Shown: positions 25,896 through 36,337, numbered from the stretch's first letter. The stretch: 48,197 bases of DNA from Holosporaceae bacterium (GCA_031288795.1 JAITQS010000063.1:1-48197); one strand, 5' to 3'. Notes: generated by a model not told the origin, from the sequence alone. Numbers and translations: made by a program.

Positions 25896-27965
25896 CTATA
25901 TTTTTTTATTAACTTTCATGGTCAATTTTGCGCGACCTTTGCCATCGTATCCCAAGAAGAGAACTTCTATTTCGTCTCCGTCATTGACGACGTCCGTAAC
26001 TTTTTCCACTCTTTTATCGGACATTTCGCTTATGTGCACGAGGCCCTCTTTTTGGCCAAAAAAATTCACGAAAGCGCCGAAATCCATTACTTTCACGACC
26101 CTAGCGTTGTAGATGGTACCGTATATTGGATCCAGGGCAATTCCCTTAATCATGTTCATGGCGCACTCCATTGATGCGGTATTACTAGCAGCCACCGTAA
26201 CGTTACCGTCGTCGTCGATGTCGATTTTTGCTTTGCTGCGCTCGATGATCTCGCGTATAACTTTTCCGCCGGAGCCAATGACTTCGCGAATTTTATCTTT
26301 CGGAATGACGATGGTAGTCATTTTGGGAGCGTTTTCATTTAATTCGGATCTGGCTTCGGTCAATATTTTTGCCATTTCGTTTAAAATATGAATACGTCCT
26401 TTTTGTGCCTGCCTTATGGCTTTTTCCATGATATCGAAGCTGATGCTGGTTACTTTTATGTCCATTTGCAGAGCCGTAATACCATTTTGGGTACCGGCGA
26501 CTTTGAAATCCATGTCTCCCAGATGATCTTCTTCGCCCATGATGTCACTGAGGATGATGTAGTCATCTTCGCCGACTATTAATCCCATAGCTATACCGGC
26601 CACCGGACTTTTCAGCGGAACACCGGCGTCCATGAGCGCCAGCGACGCTCCGCATACGGAGGCCATAGACGACGAGCCATTGCAGGACAATACCTCCGAT
26701 ACCACCCGAATAGAGTAAGGAAATGTTTCTCTAGACGGCAGCACTGCATTTATGGCTCTCCAAGCAAGACGTCCGTGACCTATTTCGCGGCGTCCCGGAC
26801 TGCCCAAGCGTCCCGTTTCTCCCACGGAAAATGGAGGAAAATTATAATGTAGCAGAAAACGTTCCTTATATTCTCCACCCAGAGCGTCCACGATCTGCTC
26901 ATCCTGCGCCGTTCCCAGTGTTGCAATGGCCAGCGCCTGCGTTTCCCCTCTGGTGAACAAAGCGGATCCGTGTACCATCGGCAATACCGAAACATCAATG
27001 GATATTTTTCTTATGTCCAGGGATGATCTGCCATCAATGCGTTTTCCTGTGGCAAATAAAGTGGTTCTCACATGGTTAGAGCACACATCGTGAAATATTT
27101 CCTTGAGAATTTTTTTATCGCTACAGATATTTTCTCCAAAATGCAGCTCTATGGACCTAAAAACGTCTGCGAGTGCTCCGTTTCTATCGTGTTTGCATTG
27201 CTCCTTGTAGGCATTTTCTATTTTTTTACCGAAATGCATAGCCATTTCTTTCGCTATCTCCGAATAATCATCGCTATGTTCGGCGACCTCCCACGGATCC
27301 TTTGCACACTCTTCGGCCAGATCCAGTATCATGTCGATTATGGGCTGAAATGATTTATGCCCGAATTTCAGAGCCTTTATCATATTTTCTTCCGAGAGCT
27401 CGCTGGCTCCGGATTCCACCATCAGAACACCGTCTTTTGTGCCAGCTATGATCAGATCCAAATCCGAAACTTCACACGGATTCAACAAGAATTCGCCGTC
27501 CCTAAATCCGATCTTGGAAGCCGCAATGGGCCCCATAAACGGAATCCCAGAAATAGTAAGAGCGGCAGATGCTCCGATGATGGAAATTATGTCCGAATCG
27601 TTTTGACCATCAAAGCTAAGCACCGTGCATATAACCTGGGTTTCGTTCTTGAAATTCGGATGAAAAAGTGGCCGCAGCGGCCGATCTATCAATCTGGAAA
27701 TCAAAGTTTCCCTTTCGGACGGACGTCCTTCCCTTTTCACAAATCCTCCGGGAATCTTCCCCGCCGAATAGGCCTTTTCTATATAATTCACCGTAAGAGG
27801 AAAAAAATCTGACTCCGCCGCTAGTTCCCTATTGGCAACCACCGTACATAATACCGTAGTATCGGCATACCTGACTACGACAGCGCCTGTGGCTTGGTGC
27901 GCCACTCGTCCAGTTTCGATGGAAAGTAACCGACCTCCCCACATAATTTCTTTTTTAAATATCAT
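25896..27965 (-). CDS. pnp: Polynucleotide phosphorylase
   Basis: PNPase degrades RNA from the 3' end using phosphate and is part of the RNA degradosome. The 689-residue protein has two RNase PH domains (FVKREGRPSERETLISRLID in the first; GRREIGHGRLAWRAI in the second), a KH domain (VIGSGGKVIREI) and a C-terminal S1 domain (GTIYNARVVKVMDFGAFVNF, KEGLVHISEMS). AGGAA precedes the ATG. It is the last gene of metK-truB-rpsO-pnp; the rpsO-pnp order is widely conserved. Confidence 0.97.
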   Translation of the reverse strand: MIFKKEIMWGGRLLSIETGRVAHQATGAVVVRYADTTVLCTVVANRELAAESDFFPLTVNYIEKAYSAGKIPGGFVKREGRPSERETLISRLIDRPLRPLFHPNFKNETQVICTVLSFDGQNDSDIISIIGASAALTISGIPFMGPIAASKIGFRDGEFLLNPCEVSDLDLIIAGTKDGVLMVESGASELSEENMIKALKFGHKSFQPIIDMILDLAEECAKDPWEVAEHSDDYSEIAKEMAMHFGKKIENAYKEQCKHDRNGALADVFRSIELHFGENICSDKKILKEIFHDVCSNHVRTTLFATGKRIDGRSSLDIRKISIDVSVLPMVHGSALFTRGETQALAIATLGTAQDEQIVDALGGEYKERFLLHYNFPPFSVGETGRLGSPGRREIGHGRLAWRAINAVLPSRETFPYSIRVVSEVLSCNGSSSMASVCGASLALMDAGVPLKSPVAGIAMGLIVGEDDYIILSDIMGEEDHLGDMDFKVAGTQNGITALQMDIKVTSISFDIMEKAIRQAQKGRIHILNEMAKILTEARSELNENAPKMTTIVIPKDKIREVIGSGGKVIREIIERSKAKIDIDDDGNVTVAASNTASMECAMNMIKGIALDPIYGTIYNARVVKVMDFGAFVNFFGQKEGLVHISEMSDKRVEKVTDVVNDGDEIEVLFLGYDGKGRAKLTMKVNKKI

Positions 27966-28003
27966 TATTTGTTCCTAATTTATATTTGAAACTCTAGATG
28001 CAA

Positions 28004-28267
28004 CTAGCGTCTCAATCCAAGTACTTTTATCAAATTGGAATATCTTTCATTGTTGATTTTTTTTAGATAATCCAACAACTTCCTTCTTTTGCTTACCATA
28101 GCCAAAAGACCACGCCTCGAATGAAAATCCTTGGTGTGGACATTCATATGATCGCCTAAACTATTAATTCTAGCCGTTAACACCGCCACCTGCACCTCCG
28201 GAGATCCCGTGTCCCCTTCGTGAATAGCAAACTTGTTTATAATTTCTTCTTTATTTTCAATCGACAT
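28004..28267 (-). CDS. rpsO: 30S ribosomal protein S15
   Basis: S15 binds 16S rRNA early in assembly of the small subunit. The 87-residue protein shows the family pattern [40 protein letters not shown] and [17 protein letters not shown]. The ATG at 28267 has GGAG at good spacing and gives the normal length; an upstream extension to 28300 is in the truB spacer and is rejected. It lies 20 nt behind truB and 38 nt before pnp. Confidence 0.97.
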   Translation of the reverse strand: MSIENKEEIINKFAIHEGDTGSPEVQVAVLTARINSLGDHMNVHTKDFHSRRGLLAMVSKRRKLLDYLKKINNERYSNLIKVLGLRR

Positions 28268-28287
28268 CTTTTTCTCCAATTTTAGCA

Positions 28288-29169
28288 TTAATAAACACAC
28301 ATCCTAACGGCCTTCAGCAAACCGTCGTCAGATACGGACCCAATACCTCGAAAATCACCGCCGAAATCATCATGTATGCGCACCCACGACAATGACGACT
28401 GACTTTTAAGGGATATGCGTAACCCATTCTGAACCATCTTCACAAGATCGCTCCCCAAATATAAGGCCGGGATGTCGTCCAGCGGACTTTCAATGGATAT
28501 AAGCAATCTCACTAACTCATCAGTATCCTCTATTTTCGATAAATTTTCCAGGGGTATTGCCTGCTTTATTAAAAAAAAACCAGACTTCGTTCTTTTGAGC
28601 GCATCCACATAGCCTCGAGAGCCTACTTTCTCCGCTATATCTCGAGCAAGACTTCTAACATAGGTGCCGGGGGAACAAACTACGCAAAATCTAAAAATAT
28701 TATCCTGCGCTCCCTCTAGGAATAGAGAAAATACTTCTATTTTCCGCGGAGACAGTTCGATGTTTTCGCCGGCCCGAACCCGATCGCAGGCCCTTCGACC
28801 AGATATCTTGATGGCGGAAAAAATCGGAGGCATTTGCCATTGGCGCCCCAAAAAATCCGGTAAAATATGTTTTACTTCCTCCGTAGTCGGAATTTTCGAT
28901 GATTCTCCGGTAATCTTTCCGCTTCGATCCATAGTATCGGTGGTTTTTCCGAAGATGACGGTGAATTCATATTCCTTTTGCTGAGAAGTACCTAGAAAAT
29001 GGATGAATTTTCGCGCCTCTCCGACGGCAATAGGCAATACACCGGTGGCGAACGGATCCAGCGTTCCGACATATCCGGTCCTGGCTCCCAATATTTTCCT
29101 GGCCTTGATCATGGCTAAATTGGAGGATATGCCCGCCGGTTTATCCAAACATAACCATCCATTCATCAT
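28288..29169 (-). CDS. truB: tRNA pseudouridine-55 synthase TruB
   Basis: TruB makes pseudouridine 55 in the T loop of tRNAs. The 293-residue protein has the N-terminal [17 protein letters not shown], the catalytic motif [13 protein letters not shown] (Asp38) and the later [17 protein letters not shown] and RTKSGFF segments. Two adjacent ATG codons (29169, 29166) could start it. It lies between metK and rpsO on one probable transcript. Confidence 0.95.
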   Translation of the reverse strand: MMNGWLCLDKPAGISSNLAMIKARKILGARTGYVGTLDPFATGVLPIAVGEARKFIHFLGTSQQKEYEFTVIFGKTTDTMDRSGKITGESSKIPTTEEVKHILPDFLGRQWQMPPIFSAIKISGRRACDRVRAGENIELSPRKIEVFSLFLEGAQDNIFRFCVVCSPGTYVRSLARDIAEKVGSRGYVDALKRTKSGFFLIKQAIPLENLSKIEDTDELVRLLISIESPLDDIPALYLGSDLVKMVQNGLRISLKSQSSLSWVRIHDDFGGDFRGIGSVSDDGLLKAVRMCVY

Positions 29170-29196
29170 GAAGATTCTCTTTGCAGTTGCGCTCCC

Positions 29197-30351
29197 CTAT
29201 ATGGCCGCTAATAAATCATCGACGGCATCTAATTTTTCCCAAGTAAATTCAGGCAATTCGCGGCCAAAATGCCCATAGCAGGAGGTTTTTTTGTATATGG
29301 GACGCAGCAAATCCAATTTTTTGCATATAAAATATGGTCGCAGATCAAATATTTTTCGAACTAGCTGGGTTAATTCTTCGTCAGGAACATCACTGGAGTT
29401 AAACGACGTCACATAAACGGAAACCGGATCCGCCACTCCTATGCAATAGGCTATCTGGATCTCGCATTTTTTAGCGAGTCCTGCCGCTACAATATTTTTG
29501 GCCACGTATCTAGCCATATAGGCGCCGGACCGATCAACCTTTGAAGGATCTTTCCCGGAAAATGCTCCGCCGCCATGCCGTCCTACTCCGCCGTAGGTAT
29601 CCTGAATGATTTTTCTACCGGTCAATCCGCAATCGCCCATTGGACCTCCAATTTCGAATCTGCCGGTGGCGTTAATATATATTTTGCAATCGTTTTTATC
29701 AAAAAAACCACTGGAATTTAGCAGCGGATAAATAATTTCCTCCCGCACCATTTCTTCAATTTTATTGGGGGAAATGTTTTTCGCGTGCTGCGTCGACACC
29801 ACTACGCTATCTATTTTTTTCGGCTCTCCGTTTTCATAGATGAAGGAAATTTGTGTTTTTCCATCTGGTTTTATGAAATCAACTATATTATTTTTTCTTA
29901 CCTCCGCGAGTCTTTGGGACAACTGATGGGACCAGTAAATGGGAGCTGGCATGCAAACATCTGTTTCCGAGCAGGCAAAACCAAAAACCATGCCCTGATC
30001 TCCGGCGCCTTGTTTTTCCGGATCATTTTTTTCAACGCCTATTGATATATCCTCGGATTGTTTATTGATGGAGGCAATAACTGCGCATGTCCGCCAATCG
30101 AACCCAATGGAGGAATCGTCATATCCTATTTCTTTTATGGTGTCGCGGACAACCTGCTGAATATCGATATAGGCAGAACTGGAAATTTCTCCGGCTATGA
30201 AAGCCATTCCCGTTGCCACCAAAGTTTCCGCCGCCACTTTGGAATTTTTATCGCGCATCAGGAGGGCGTCCAAAAGCGAATCTGATATTTGATCTGCGAT
30301 TTTGTCCGGGTGCCCCTCTGTTACTGATTCTGAAGTGAAAATATATTTCAT
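29197..30351 (-). CDS. metK: S-adenosylmethionine synthetase
   Basis: MetK makes S-adenosylmethionine from methionine and ATP. The 384-residue length is normal, and motifs are clear: [20 protein letters not shown] at the start, [16 protein letters not shown], and [25 protein letters not shown] precedes the ATG. It heads the metK-truB-rpsO-pnp group. I looked in the 70-bp leader for a SAM riboswitch and saw none; the space is too short. Confidence 0.97.
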   Translation of the reverse strand: MKYIFTSESVTEGHPDKIADQISDSLLDALLMRDKNSKVAAETLVATGMAFIAGEISSSAYIDIQQVVRDTIKEIGYDDSSIGFDWRTCAVIASINKQSEDISIGVEKNDPEKQGAGDQGMVFGFACSETDVCMPAPIYWSHQLSQRLAEVRKNNIVDFIKPDGKTQISFIYENGEPKKIDSVVVSTQHAKNISPNKIEEMVREEIIYPLLNSSGFFDKNDCKIYINATGRFEIGGPMGDCGLTGRKIIQDTYGGVGRHGGGAFSGKDPSKVDRSGAYMARYVAKNIVAAGLAKKCEIQIAYCIGVADPVSVYVTSFNSSDVPDEELTQLVRKIFDLRPYFICKKLDLLRPIYKKTSCYGHFGRELPEFTWEKLDAVDDLLAAI

Positions 30352-30422
30352 GCGTCATTCCTCTGCAAACTATTCATTTATTTTTAGAAGAAGCTAGCAC
30401 ATATTTTCTATCCGTAACAGCG

Positions 30423-30465
30423 AAAAAAAACCGCTACATAATAATAATCTTCATTATGTAGCGGT
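30423..30465 (-). terminator. Strong intrinsic terminator of the HExxH-ankyrin gene
   Basis: ACCGCTACATAAT (30430-30442) and ATTATGTAGCGGT (30453-30465) form a perfect 13-bp stem with a 10-nt loop. On the minus strand a run of eight T follows. It separates the effector-like gene from metK. Confidence 0.9.
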
Positions 30466-30486
30466 ATCACGATCCTATCTCACATG

Positions 30487-33291
30487 CTACCGGTTGTTGT
30501 AAGCTTGCTGTAAGATTGTTATAGCTTTGCGGTTTTTATTTTTAACCGCAAGGTCCAGTAGATTATCTCCATTTTCATCTAGGTCATCCAGTATAATTTG
30601 AAAATATATACCTTTCTTGAAGTCATCCAAGGCCTCAGTTATATCCTCTCCATTTTTAATCCAATCACGCAACTGATTTGCCCAAACTTTACTACCTACG
30701 ATAAGGTTCTGAATACCATCATCGGATGTCTTTTTGAATTTAAGGTACTGCTCTGCATCTACGCCATACTGTAATAGCAGCTTCACGGCTTGGCGGTTTT
30801 TATTTTTAACCGCAAAGTCCAATGGGGTATCTCCATTTTCATCTAGGTCATTTAGTACTGCCTGAAAAAGGTCTTTTGGCAGATCGTTGTGCAAGCTCAG
30901 CAATATATTTTCTGTTGCACTATTAATGTTTGCAGTTATACTCTCGCGCAACTGATTTGCCCAACTTTTTTCGTTAGTCACTTTTTCCCCACTAATTATG
31001 TCAAAAAGATCTTCACCATAGATCGGTAGGTCTAAGGGGATAGAGTTTTTATCAGCGCCGTTTTGTATTAGCTGTTCCAATGCGCTGGCGTTTTTATATT
31101 TAATCGCAGTTATCAAAGGGGTATTTCCCTGCGAATCAGTTCCGTTTACGATGGCTTTTAGATCAATGTTTTTATTCAATATTTGTTGCAAGCACACATC
31201 ATTTTTAGATTCTATGGCATAGCACAATAACCCTATAAGGTATTGCGTACTGTTATTTAAAAACGGATCCGCGCCAGATTTCAGTAGTAGATCCACTATT
31301 CCCGTCTTGTTGTACCTAAGCGCAACTGCTAGGGGAGTATCTCCGTTCTCGGCACGGTCGTTTACGGCTTGTTTTACGTAGTCAGGTTTTAATTTTAGTA
31401 TATTCTCTACAATCTTTTGTTCTTTATTAACTATAGCAATACGCAACTGATCTGCGATTTCTTTTGGTGATGTTGGAACCGCTATCCCTTTTTCATTGCT
31501 TTTATACTTAGATTCATTTGGTGTAGAGACGACGCCTTTCGGCTTAGTTTGACTATACGGTACTTCTGAAACGGTGATTCTGCTATTTACGGTTTCTACA
31601 TTCGAAGAAAGTGCTTTATAAGGCTTTGGATTTGGAGATTCTTCCCTACCCATTACTACAGTCTGGTGCAAAGGTATGCTGGTAGCTCCACCTTCTGCCG
31701 TACTAGCCTTCTTAGCCCTTTCATTCATGATATTTTTTAATTTTGATGTAAAATCGCGAATGAACTTATATTCATTTACCTTAGCAGGTTCGGGCAAACT
31801 TTTATTTAAAAAATCGAGAAGATTAGCTATTTTTGGAACTTCGAGCTCTTCCACTACAGGGGCGCCAACGTTATTCTGTTGCATTCTTTCTTCCGACTTC
31901 CACAAAGGACTATGAGAGTGGAAAAACCAAGTCGTTTTATTTCTAGTTCTGGCAAGATAGGAAACATGATTGTCTCTATCGATAACAATTACCTTATGCT
32001 TCCCTTCTTCAAGGTATGGTACTGCTCCGAAAATTGTCAAAAGTTCCTCCGAGTCACGCCAATAATTTTTTCCTGCAATTATTTGCTCTGTTATTAGATC
32101 GGCAGCCAGACGGTGCAAAGTTTCAAGATCTTTGTTTTGCTTTGCTATATCTAATTGCTTGCAATAATAGGAATCATCTTTTACAAGAGATAGATATTGG
32201 TACCTCAGCTGCTGTTGCTTTGAAAAAGCGTCTAGTCCCATACGCAATGGATTCAAGAATGCTATATATTCATCGGCATCAACCTTGGAGGAAGATATGG
32301 AATCATATATAGACGAGGAGACCTCCTTGAAAAAGTCAAGATCGTGGGTAGGAAACAAATTCCCCTGTCCTGAAGCAGAAACCTTAGCCAGAGGAACTCT
32401 CAATATACCAGTTAAAAAATAATGATATGCATGTGTTAGTTCATGTAGAATAGTACTGGCCAAATTCTCCTCAGGAGTAAAGGTATTACTATCATGTTTA
32501 ATTTTAGCATAATATGCCTCATTAATGGGGGAAGGGGTCTTATAGTACTCAAAATCGAAAAGAATCTTACCAGTCGCACTATCTTTGCGGGCATCGTCGG
32601 GGTTCCATTTAAAATATGCAGAGCTATTCCCGTTTTCTGTTTTCATATCCAGCACCGATAATGCTGGACTAAATTTCTTGAAGCAGGGAATAAAATTATA
32701 AGAAGAAGCTTTTCTCAGCAGGAGCAACGATATCAATCTTTTGGCGCCGTGTGGATTTCCGGCCATCTCATACAATGCATTACGGAATAGCTCTGAATAC
32801 TCTGGACTCAGTTGAGTTAGATCGAATAATTGGGTTATACTTAGGTCGACGATGTGCTGAGTAATATCGTGGGGCATATAGTAGGTATACCTTGCTTTAT
32901 CATAAGCTTCTTCTTCTTTTTCCAGATCTTTTTGGAGAGAATAGGCGTACTCCATATATGCGAATAACCTATCAAATAACTCTACATCCCAGGGCATTAT
33001 GGGGATCCTATCCACTAAAGATTCTTCTAATCTTCTTTTTACGTACGCAGCCAATTCATGCGCAGAAATTTTAAATACAAGTTCATCACCGCACTGTTCT
33101 TTTAATTTCCCAAAGGCATCCGGTCGTCTACTATTTCGCGCTGAATGAACAGGAGGAGTATACTTTGAATGCAGGGCGTTATTAGCCGCGCTATTAAGAT
33201 TGGATCCATTCACTTCAACAAAAGCTCCGTTTGCAAGCAAACAAAAAGCTACTAGTGATTGAAAAATATAAGGTGCTATTCTTTTTTTCAT
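30487..33291 (-). CDS. Exported HExxH protein with ankyrin repeats (candidate effector protease)
   Basis: The 934-residue protein starts with a signal peptide-like segment (YIFQSLVAFCLLANGAFV) after KKR. Residues 283-287 are HELTH within ASTILHELTHAYHYFLTG, a zinc-metalloprotease-type motif, and acidic residues that could give the third ligand follow in the next 60 positions. The C-terminal third (about 620-934) carries ankyrin repeats (NGDTPLAVALRYNKTGIVDLLL, split by unlike loops). The last part is internally duplicated: LDENGDTPLDFAVKNKNR recurs as LDENGDNLLDLAVKNKNR 88 residues later, each copy associated with WANQLR. GGAG lies 7 nt before the ATG. It has its own terminator. Proteolysis and action on a host are inference; I do not recognise the peptidase family. 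Confidence 0.8.
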   Translation of the reverse strand: MKKRIAPYIFQSLVAFCLLANGAFVEVNGSNLNSAANNALHSKYTPPVHSARNSRRPDAFGKLKEQCGDELVFKISAHELAAYVKRRLEESLVDRIPIMPWDVELFDRLFAYMEYAYSLQKDLEKEEEAYDKARYTYYMPHDITQHIVDLSITQLFDLTQLSPEYSELFRNALYEMAGNPHGAKRLISLLLLRKASSYNFIPCFKKFSPALSVLDMKTENGNSSAYFKWNPDDARKDSATGKILFDFEYYKTPSPINEAYYAKIKHDSNTFTPEENLASTILHELTHAYHYFLTGILRVPLAKVSASGQGNLFPTHDLDFFKEVSSSIYDSISSSKVDADEYIAFLNPLRMGLDAFSKQQQLRYQYLSLVKDDSYYCKQLDIAKQNKDLETLHRLAADLITEQIIAGKNYWRDSEELLTIFGAVPYLEEGKHKVIVIDRDNHVSYLARTRNKTTWFFHSHSPLWKSEERMQQNNVGAPVVEELEVPKIANLLDFLNKSLPEPAKVNEYKFIRDFTSKLKNIMNERAKKASTAEGGATSIPLHQTVVMGREESPNPKPYKALSSNVETVNSRITVSEVPYSQTKPKGVVSTPNESKYKSNEKGIAVPTSPKEIADQLRIAIVNKEQKIVENILKLKPDYVKQAVNDRAENGDTPLAVALRYNKTGIVDLLLKSGADPFLNNSTQYLIGLLCYAIESKNDVCLQQILNKNIDLKAIVNGTDSQGNTPLITAIKYKNASALEQLIQNGADKNSIPLDLPIYGEDLFDIISGEKVTNEKSWANQLRESITANINSATENILLSLHNDLPKDLFQAVLNDLDENGDTPLDFAVKNKNRQAVKLLLQYGVDAEQYLKFKKTSDDGIQNLIVGSKVWANQLRDWIKNGEDITEALDDFKKGIYFQIILDDLDENGDNLLDLAVKNKNRKAITILQQAYNNR
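30529..31000. repeat. Internal duplication in the ankyrin region
   Basis: A segment beginning GCGGTTTTTATTTTTAACCG at 30529 recurs at 30793, an offset of 264 bp (88 codons), with strong similarity over about 60 bp. The WANQLR coding stretch recurs with an offset of about 279 bp. The high DNA-level identity suggests a recent in-frame duplication. Confidence 0.65.
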
Positions 33292-33671
33292 TGTTTTTCT
33301 CCGTTATAAAAATAAAAATTTCCTATACCCTTTTATTGGTTGGATTTAAAAAAAAAATCACTATACTTTGATCTCAAATACACTCTACGATTTCGACTAT
33401 ATTTTAGCCGGTATAACGTTCATTTTGAGAAACATTAGTACTCCATATTTTCACATTATCATATTTTAAGACCAAAGTCAAATATTTTTGTAAAATATTT
33501 TTGTAAAATATTGTTATTTTTTATTGTTATTTAATTTGTAGGATAGTAAGCAAAATTAACGGAAATTTTACAATTTTCTGTCAATATGGTAGTTGGTGGA
33601 GAGTGTGCTTCGCACCGGCGGGAATAGGAAAACTTGAAAACGACGGGTGGTAAGGGTGGTAAGGTTTTTTC
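33292..33671. other. AT-rich divergent spacer with short repeats
   Basis: This region separates the minus-strand HExxH gene from the rpsB cluster. It has a short AT-rich tandem repeat at about 33480-33520 (TATTTTTGTAAAA units) and a direct repeat GTGGTAA at 33647-33653 and 33656-33662; both copies can pair with TTACCAC at 33681-33687. A weak minus-strand promoter candidate is TTGACT (33476-33481) with GATAAT (33455-33460) at 15-bp spacing. No gene is seen. Confidence 0.4.
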
Positions 33672-33700
33672 TTGTAATTTTTACCACTTCCGTATATAAG
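33672..33700 (+). promoter_or_regulatory. Candidate promoter of the rpsB cluster
   Basis: TTGTAA (33672-33677) and TATAAG (33695-33700) are separated by 17 bp. Transcription would start near 33707 and leave a leader of about 130 nt before rpsB. Confidence 0.55.
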
Positions 33701-33706
33701 TATAGC

Positions 33707-33836
33707 TGCGCCGAGTGTTGCTCAGCGTAATAGGCATGCAGAAATTGGATTTTCGGGGGTCCGGGAGTCCGTTCGGTCTAAAATTTATTATTTTGGCGTT
33801 GTTTCTGCAGAGGTTTAACCGAAAAAGAGAAAAAAA
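33707..33836 (+). promoter_or_regulatory. Structured 5' leader of rpsB
   Basis: GCAGAAA (33738-33744) is exactly complementary to TTTCTGC (33802-33808), enclosing a GC-rich segment (GGGGGTCCGGGAGTCC). The closing strand lies about 30 nt before the rpsB start. Many rpsB-tsf operons are autoregulated by S2 through the leader; a similar role here is inference from the structure only. Confidence 0.4.
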
Positions 33837-34622
33837 ATGTCAGATATTTCCGTGAGAAATTTGCTTGAGGCCGGTGTGCATTTCGGCCATCAAACTCGCC
33901 GTTGGAATCCGAAAATGGCCCAATACATATATGGCTCGAAAGATCAGATCCATATAATTAATCTTGATAGGACTCTGGTACTGTTGCAGAGAGCTCTGCA
34001 GGTCGCCGGCGACATAGCTGCAGAGGGCGGTCGCATTTTATTTGTGGGCACCAAGCGTCAGGCCAGCGATCGCGTGGCGGATGCAGCCAAAAAATGCGGG
34101 CAATACTATGTAAATCACCGCTGGTTGGGCGGAATGCTGACCAACTGGAAGACCGTTTCCCAATCCATAAGAAAACTGGAATGGCTGGAAAAAAGATTGC
34201 AGGATCCGGATATAGCACTCAAAAAGAAAGAAATCTTGGGTCTTCAGCGAGGAGCCGCTAAGCTAAACAGAGCTCTCGGCGGAGTGCGGAGCATGGGCGG
34301 AGTGCCGTCACTGTTGGTGGTGCTGGACGTCATTGTGGATAAAACTGCAGTGGATGAAGCGCGGGTGCTGGGCATTCCCCTAATAGGCGTGTGCGACACC
34401 AATGCTGATCCAAGTTTGATCGACTATCCCATTCCCGGCAATGATGATTCCGTCAGAGCCATAGATTTATATTGTTCTTTGTTCGAAAGTGCAATTATCG
34501 ATGGTATCCAGAGAGGATTGGCGTCTGCCGGAGTCGATATTGGCGCTTTGGAAAATCCGGTGAATGAATTCGCCGAATCTTCGGAAGAGCAAGAAGAAAA
34601 TTCCGAAGATGCCGGTTTATAA
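33837..34622 (+). CDS. rpsB: 30S ribosomal protein S2
   Basis: S2 binds the small subunit near the 16S rRNA head and is needed for recruitment of S1. The 261-residue protein has the family segments LLEAGVHFGHQTRRWNPKM, YIYGSKDQIHIINLDRT, YVNHRWLGGMLTNWKT and IPLIGVCDTNADPSLIDYPIPGND (split here for reading). The C-terminus is an acidic tail (ESSEEQEENSEDAG). It opens the 13.6-kb plus-strand cluster and is followed by tsf after 42 nt. Confidence 0.98.
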   Translation: MSDISVRNLLEAGVHFGHQTRRWNPKMAQYIYGSKDQIHIINLDRTLVLLQRALQVAGDIAAEGGRILFVGTKRQASDRVADAAKKCGQYYVNHRWLGGMLTNWKTVSQSIRKLEWLEKRLQDPDIALKKKEILGLQRGAAKLNRALGGVRSMGGVPSLLVVLDVIVDKTAVDEARVLGIPLIGVCDTNADPSLIDYPIPGNDDSVRAIDLYCSLFESAIIDGIQRGLASAGVDIGALENPVNEFAESSEEQEENSEDAGL

Positions 34623-34664
34623 ATTCAATATTTGGTTATGGTTTAAAAAAATTAAGGAGGAATT

Positions 34665-35585
34665 ATGGCTAACGTTACGGCGGAGGAAGTAAAAGTACTC
34701 AGACATCGCACCGGTGCTGGCCTGATGGACAGCAAAAGAGCTCTGGAAGCCTGCAACGGCAATATAGAAGAAGCAGTGGATCTGCTGCGGAAAAAAGGCT
34801 TGGCCGTGGCCGCTAATAAATCCGGTCGCGTTGCAGCCGAAGGATTGATCGGCGTATACGTGGACGGCAAAAAAGGCGTGCTGGTGGAAGTGAATGCCGA
34901 AACAGATTTTGTGGCCCGCAACGAGCTGTTCCAAAAATATGTGGTTGACATCCTGGAACTGGCCTGTCTGAAGCAATTGTGTGTTGATTCTCTGAAGGCA
35001 GCGAAACACCCGGCCAAAGAACACACGGTTTCAGACGAATTGACCAATCTCATAGCCGTAATTGGCGAAAACATGAATCTACGTCGGGTGGAGCATGTGA
35101 CCGTGTCCGACGGCGTGGTGGCCTCCTACGTGCACAATAAAATTTCTCCGACACTGGGAAAAATAGGAATTTTGGTGGCTCTGGAATCAACCGGCGACAA
35201 AGAAAAATTGCTGGAGTTAGGGCGACAGCTGGCCATGCACATCGCTGCAGCTCAGTCGTTGTCGATTTCCGTGGCCGATCTGGATCCGGCAATCGTGGAG
35301 AGAGAGCGCGCAATCGTTACGGAGCAGGCACAGAGCACCGGCAAAATCGGCTTCATCGATAAAATCATAGAGGGAAGACTGAGAAAATTCTACGAAGAAG
35401 TGGTGCTGCTGGAGCAAGTTTTTGTCATCGATGGCGAAACAAAAGTAAAAGACCTCATCGCAAGAGTGTCCCAAGAAATCGGAGCACCGATAACGGTTAA
35501 AAAATTCGTGCGATTCGCTTTGGGAGAAGGTATCGAAAAACAAACAGTTGATTTTGCTGCCGAAGTTGCTGCACAATTAAAATAA
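34665..35585 (+). CDS. tsf: Elongation factor Ts
   Basis: EF-Ts exchanges GDP for GTP on EF-Tu. The 306-residue protein starts with the EF-Tu-binding UBA-like domain ([20 protein letters not shown]) and contains the core motif [15 protein letters not shown], then two half-domains. AAGGAGG lies directly before the ATG at good spacing. It sits between rpsB and pyrH, the usual order. Confidence 0.98.
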   Translation: MANVTAEEVKVLRHRTGAGLMDSKRALEACNGNIEEAVDLLRKKGLAVAANKSGRVAAEGLIGVYVDGKKGVLVEVNAETDFVARNELFQKYVVDILELACLKQLCVDSLKAAKHPAKEHTVSDELTNLIAVIGENMNLRRVEHVTVSDGVVASYVHNKISPTLGKIGILVALESTGDKEKLLELGRQLAMHIAAAQSLSISVADLDPAIVERERAIVTEQAQSTGKIGFIDKIIEGRLRKFYEEVVLLEQVFVIDGETKVKDLIARVSQEIGAPITVKKFVRFALGEGIEKQTVDFAAEVAAQLK

Positions 35586-35610
35586 TGTTGAACCAAAAGA
35601 GAGGACCTTC

Positions 35611-36321
35611 ATGGAAAGGAAATTCCGTCGCGTGCTGTTGAAAATCTCCGGGGAGTTCCTCATGGGAGATTTGAGCTACGGCGTGGACGTGAAAACCGTC
35701 GATCGCATAGCGGATGAAATTGTCGCTGTCCATAATAGTGGCTACCAAGTTTGCGTTGTCATAGGCGGCGGAAATATTTTTAGAGGAGTCTCCGCCGCCG
35801 CCTTCGGTATGCACAGATCCGTTGCCGATAATATCGGTATGTTGGCCACCGTAATGAACGCCATAGCACTACAAAATTCCATCGAAAAAATCGGCGTTCA
35901 AACGCGAGTTGTGTCCGCCGTGCATATGCCTACCATCTGCGAGCAATATATACGGCGAAAGGCACTGCGCCATATGGAAAAAGGACGGCTGGTCATATGT
36001 GCCGCCGGTTCGGGAAATCCCTATTTCACAACCGATACGGCGGCGGCTCTGCGGGCTCTCGAAATGGAATGCGACGTTCTCCTGAAGGCTACTAAAGTCT
36101 CCGGTGTGTACACCTCCGATCCGAATAAAAACGACGACGCAAAATTTATGGAAAAATTATCCTACAAAGAAGTGCTGGAAAAAGATCTTAAAATAATGGA
36201 TCAGACGGCCATCGCACTGGCACGGGAAAATAATATCTCAATTATTGTGTTTTCCATAAAAGAAAAAGGTAATTTAGAAAAAGTTCTAGCAGGTGAAGGA
36301 CATTGCTCCGTGATATCGTAA
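35611..36321 (+). CDS. pyrH: Uridylate kinase
   Basis: PyrH phosphorylates UMP to UDP. The 236-residue protein has the amino-acid kinase fold with [22 protein letters not shown], the central ANRMGMLATV-type region (here [16 protein letters not shown]) and [22 protein letters not shown] precedes the ATG. It follows tsf after 25 nt and precedes frr, as is general in bacteria. Confidence 0.97.
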   Translation: MERKFRRVLLKISGEFLMGDLSYGVDVKTVDRIADEIVAVHNSGYQVCVVIGGGNIFRGVSAAAFGMHRSVADNIGMLATVMNAIALQNSIEKIGVQTRVVSAVHMPTICEQYIRRKALRHMEKGRLVICAAGSGNPYFTTDTAAALRALEMECDVLLKATKVSGVYTSDPNKNDDAKFMEKLSYKEVLEKDLKIMDQTAIALARENNISIIVFSIKEKGNLEKVLAGEGHCSVIS

Positions 36322-36337
36322 TTGTTGGAGAAAAAAA

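Noticed and set aside
30352-30486. SAM riboswitch before metK
   Set aside because: Only about 70 bp separate metK from the upstream terminator, and no multi-helix SAM aptamer pattern is visible; the strong hairpin is the terminator of the neighbouring gene.
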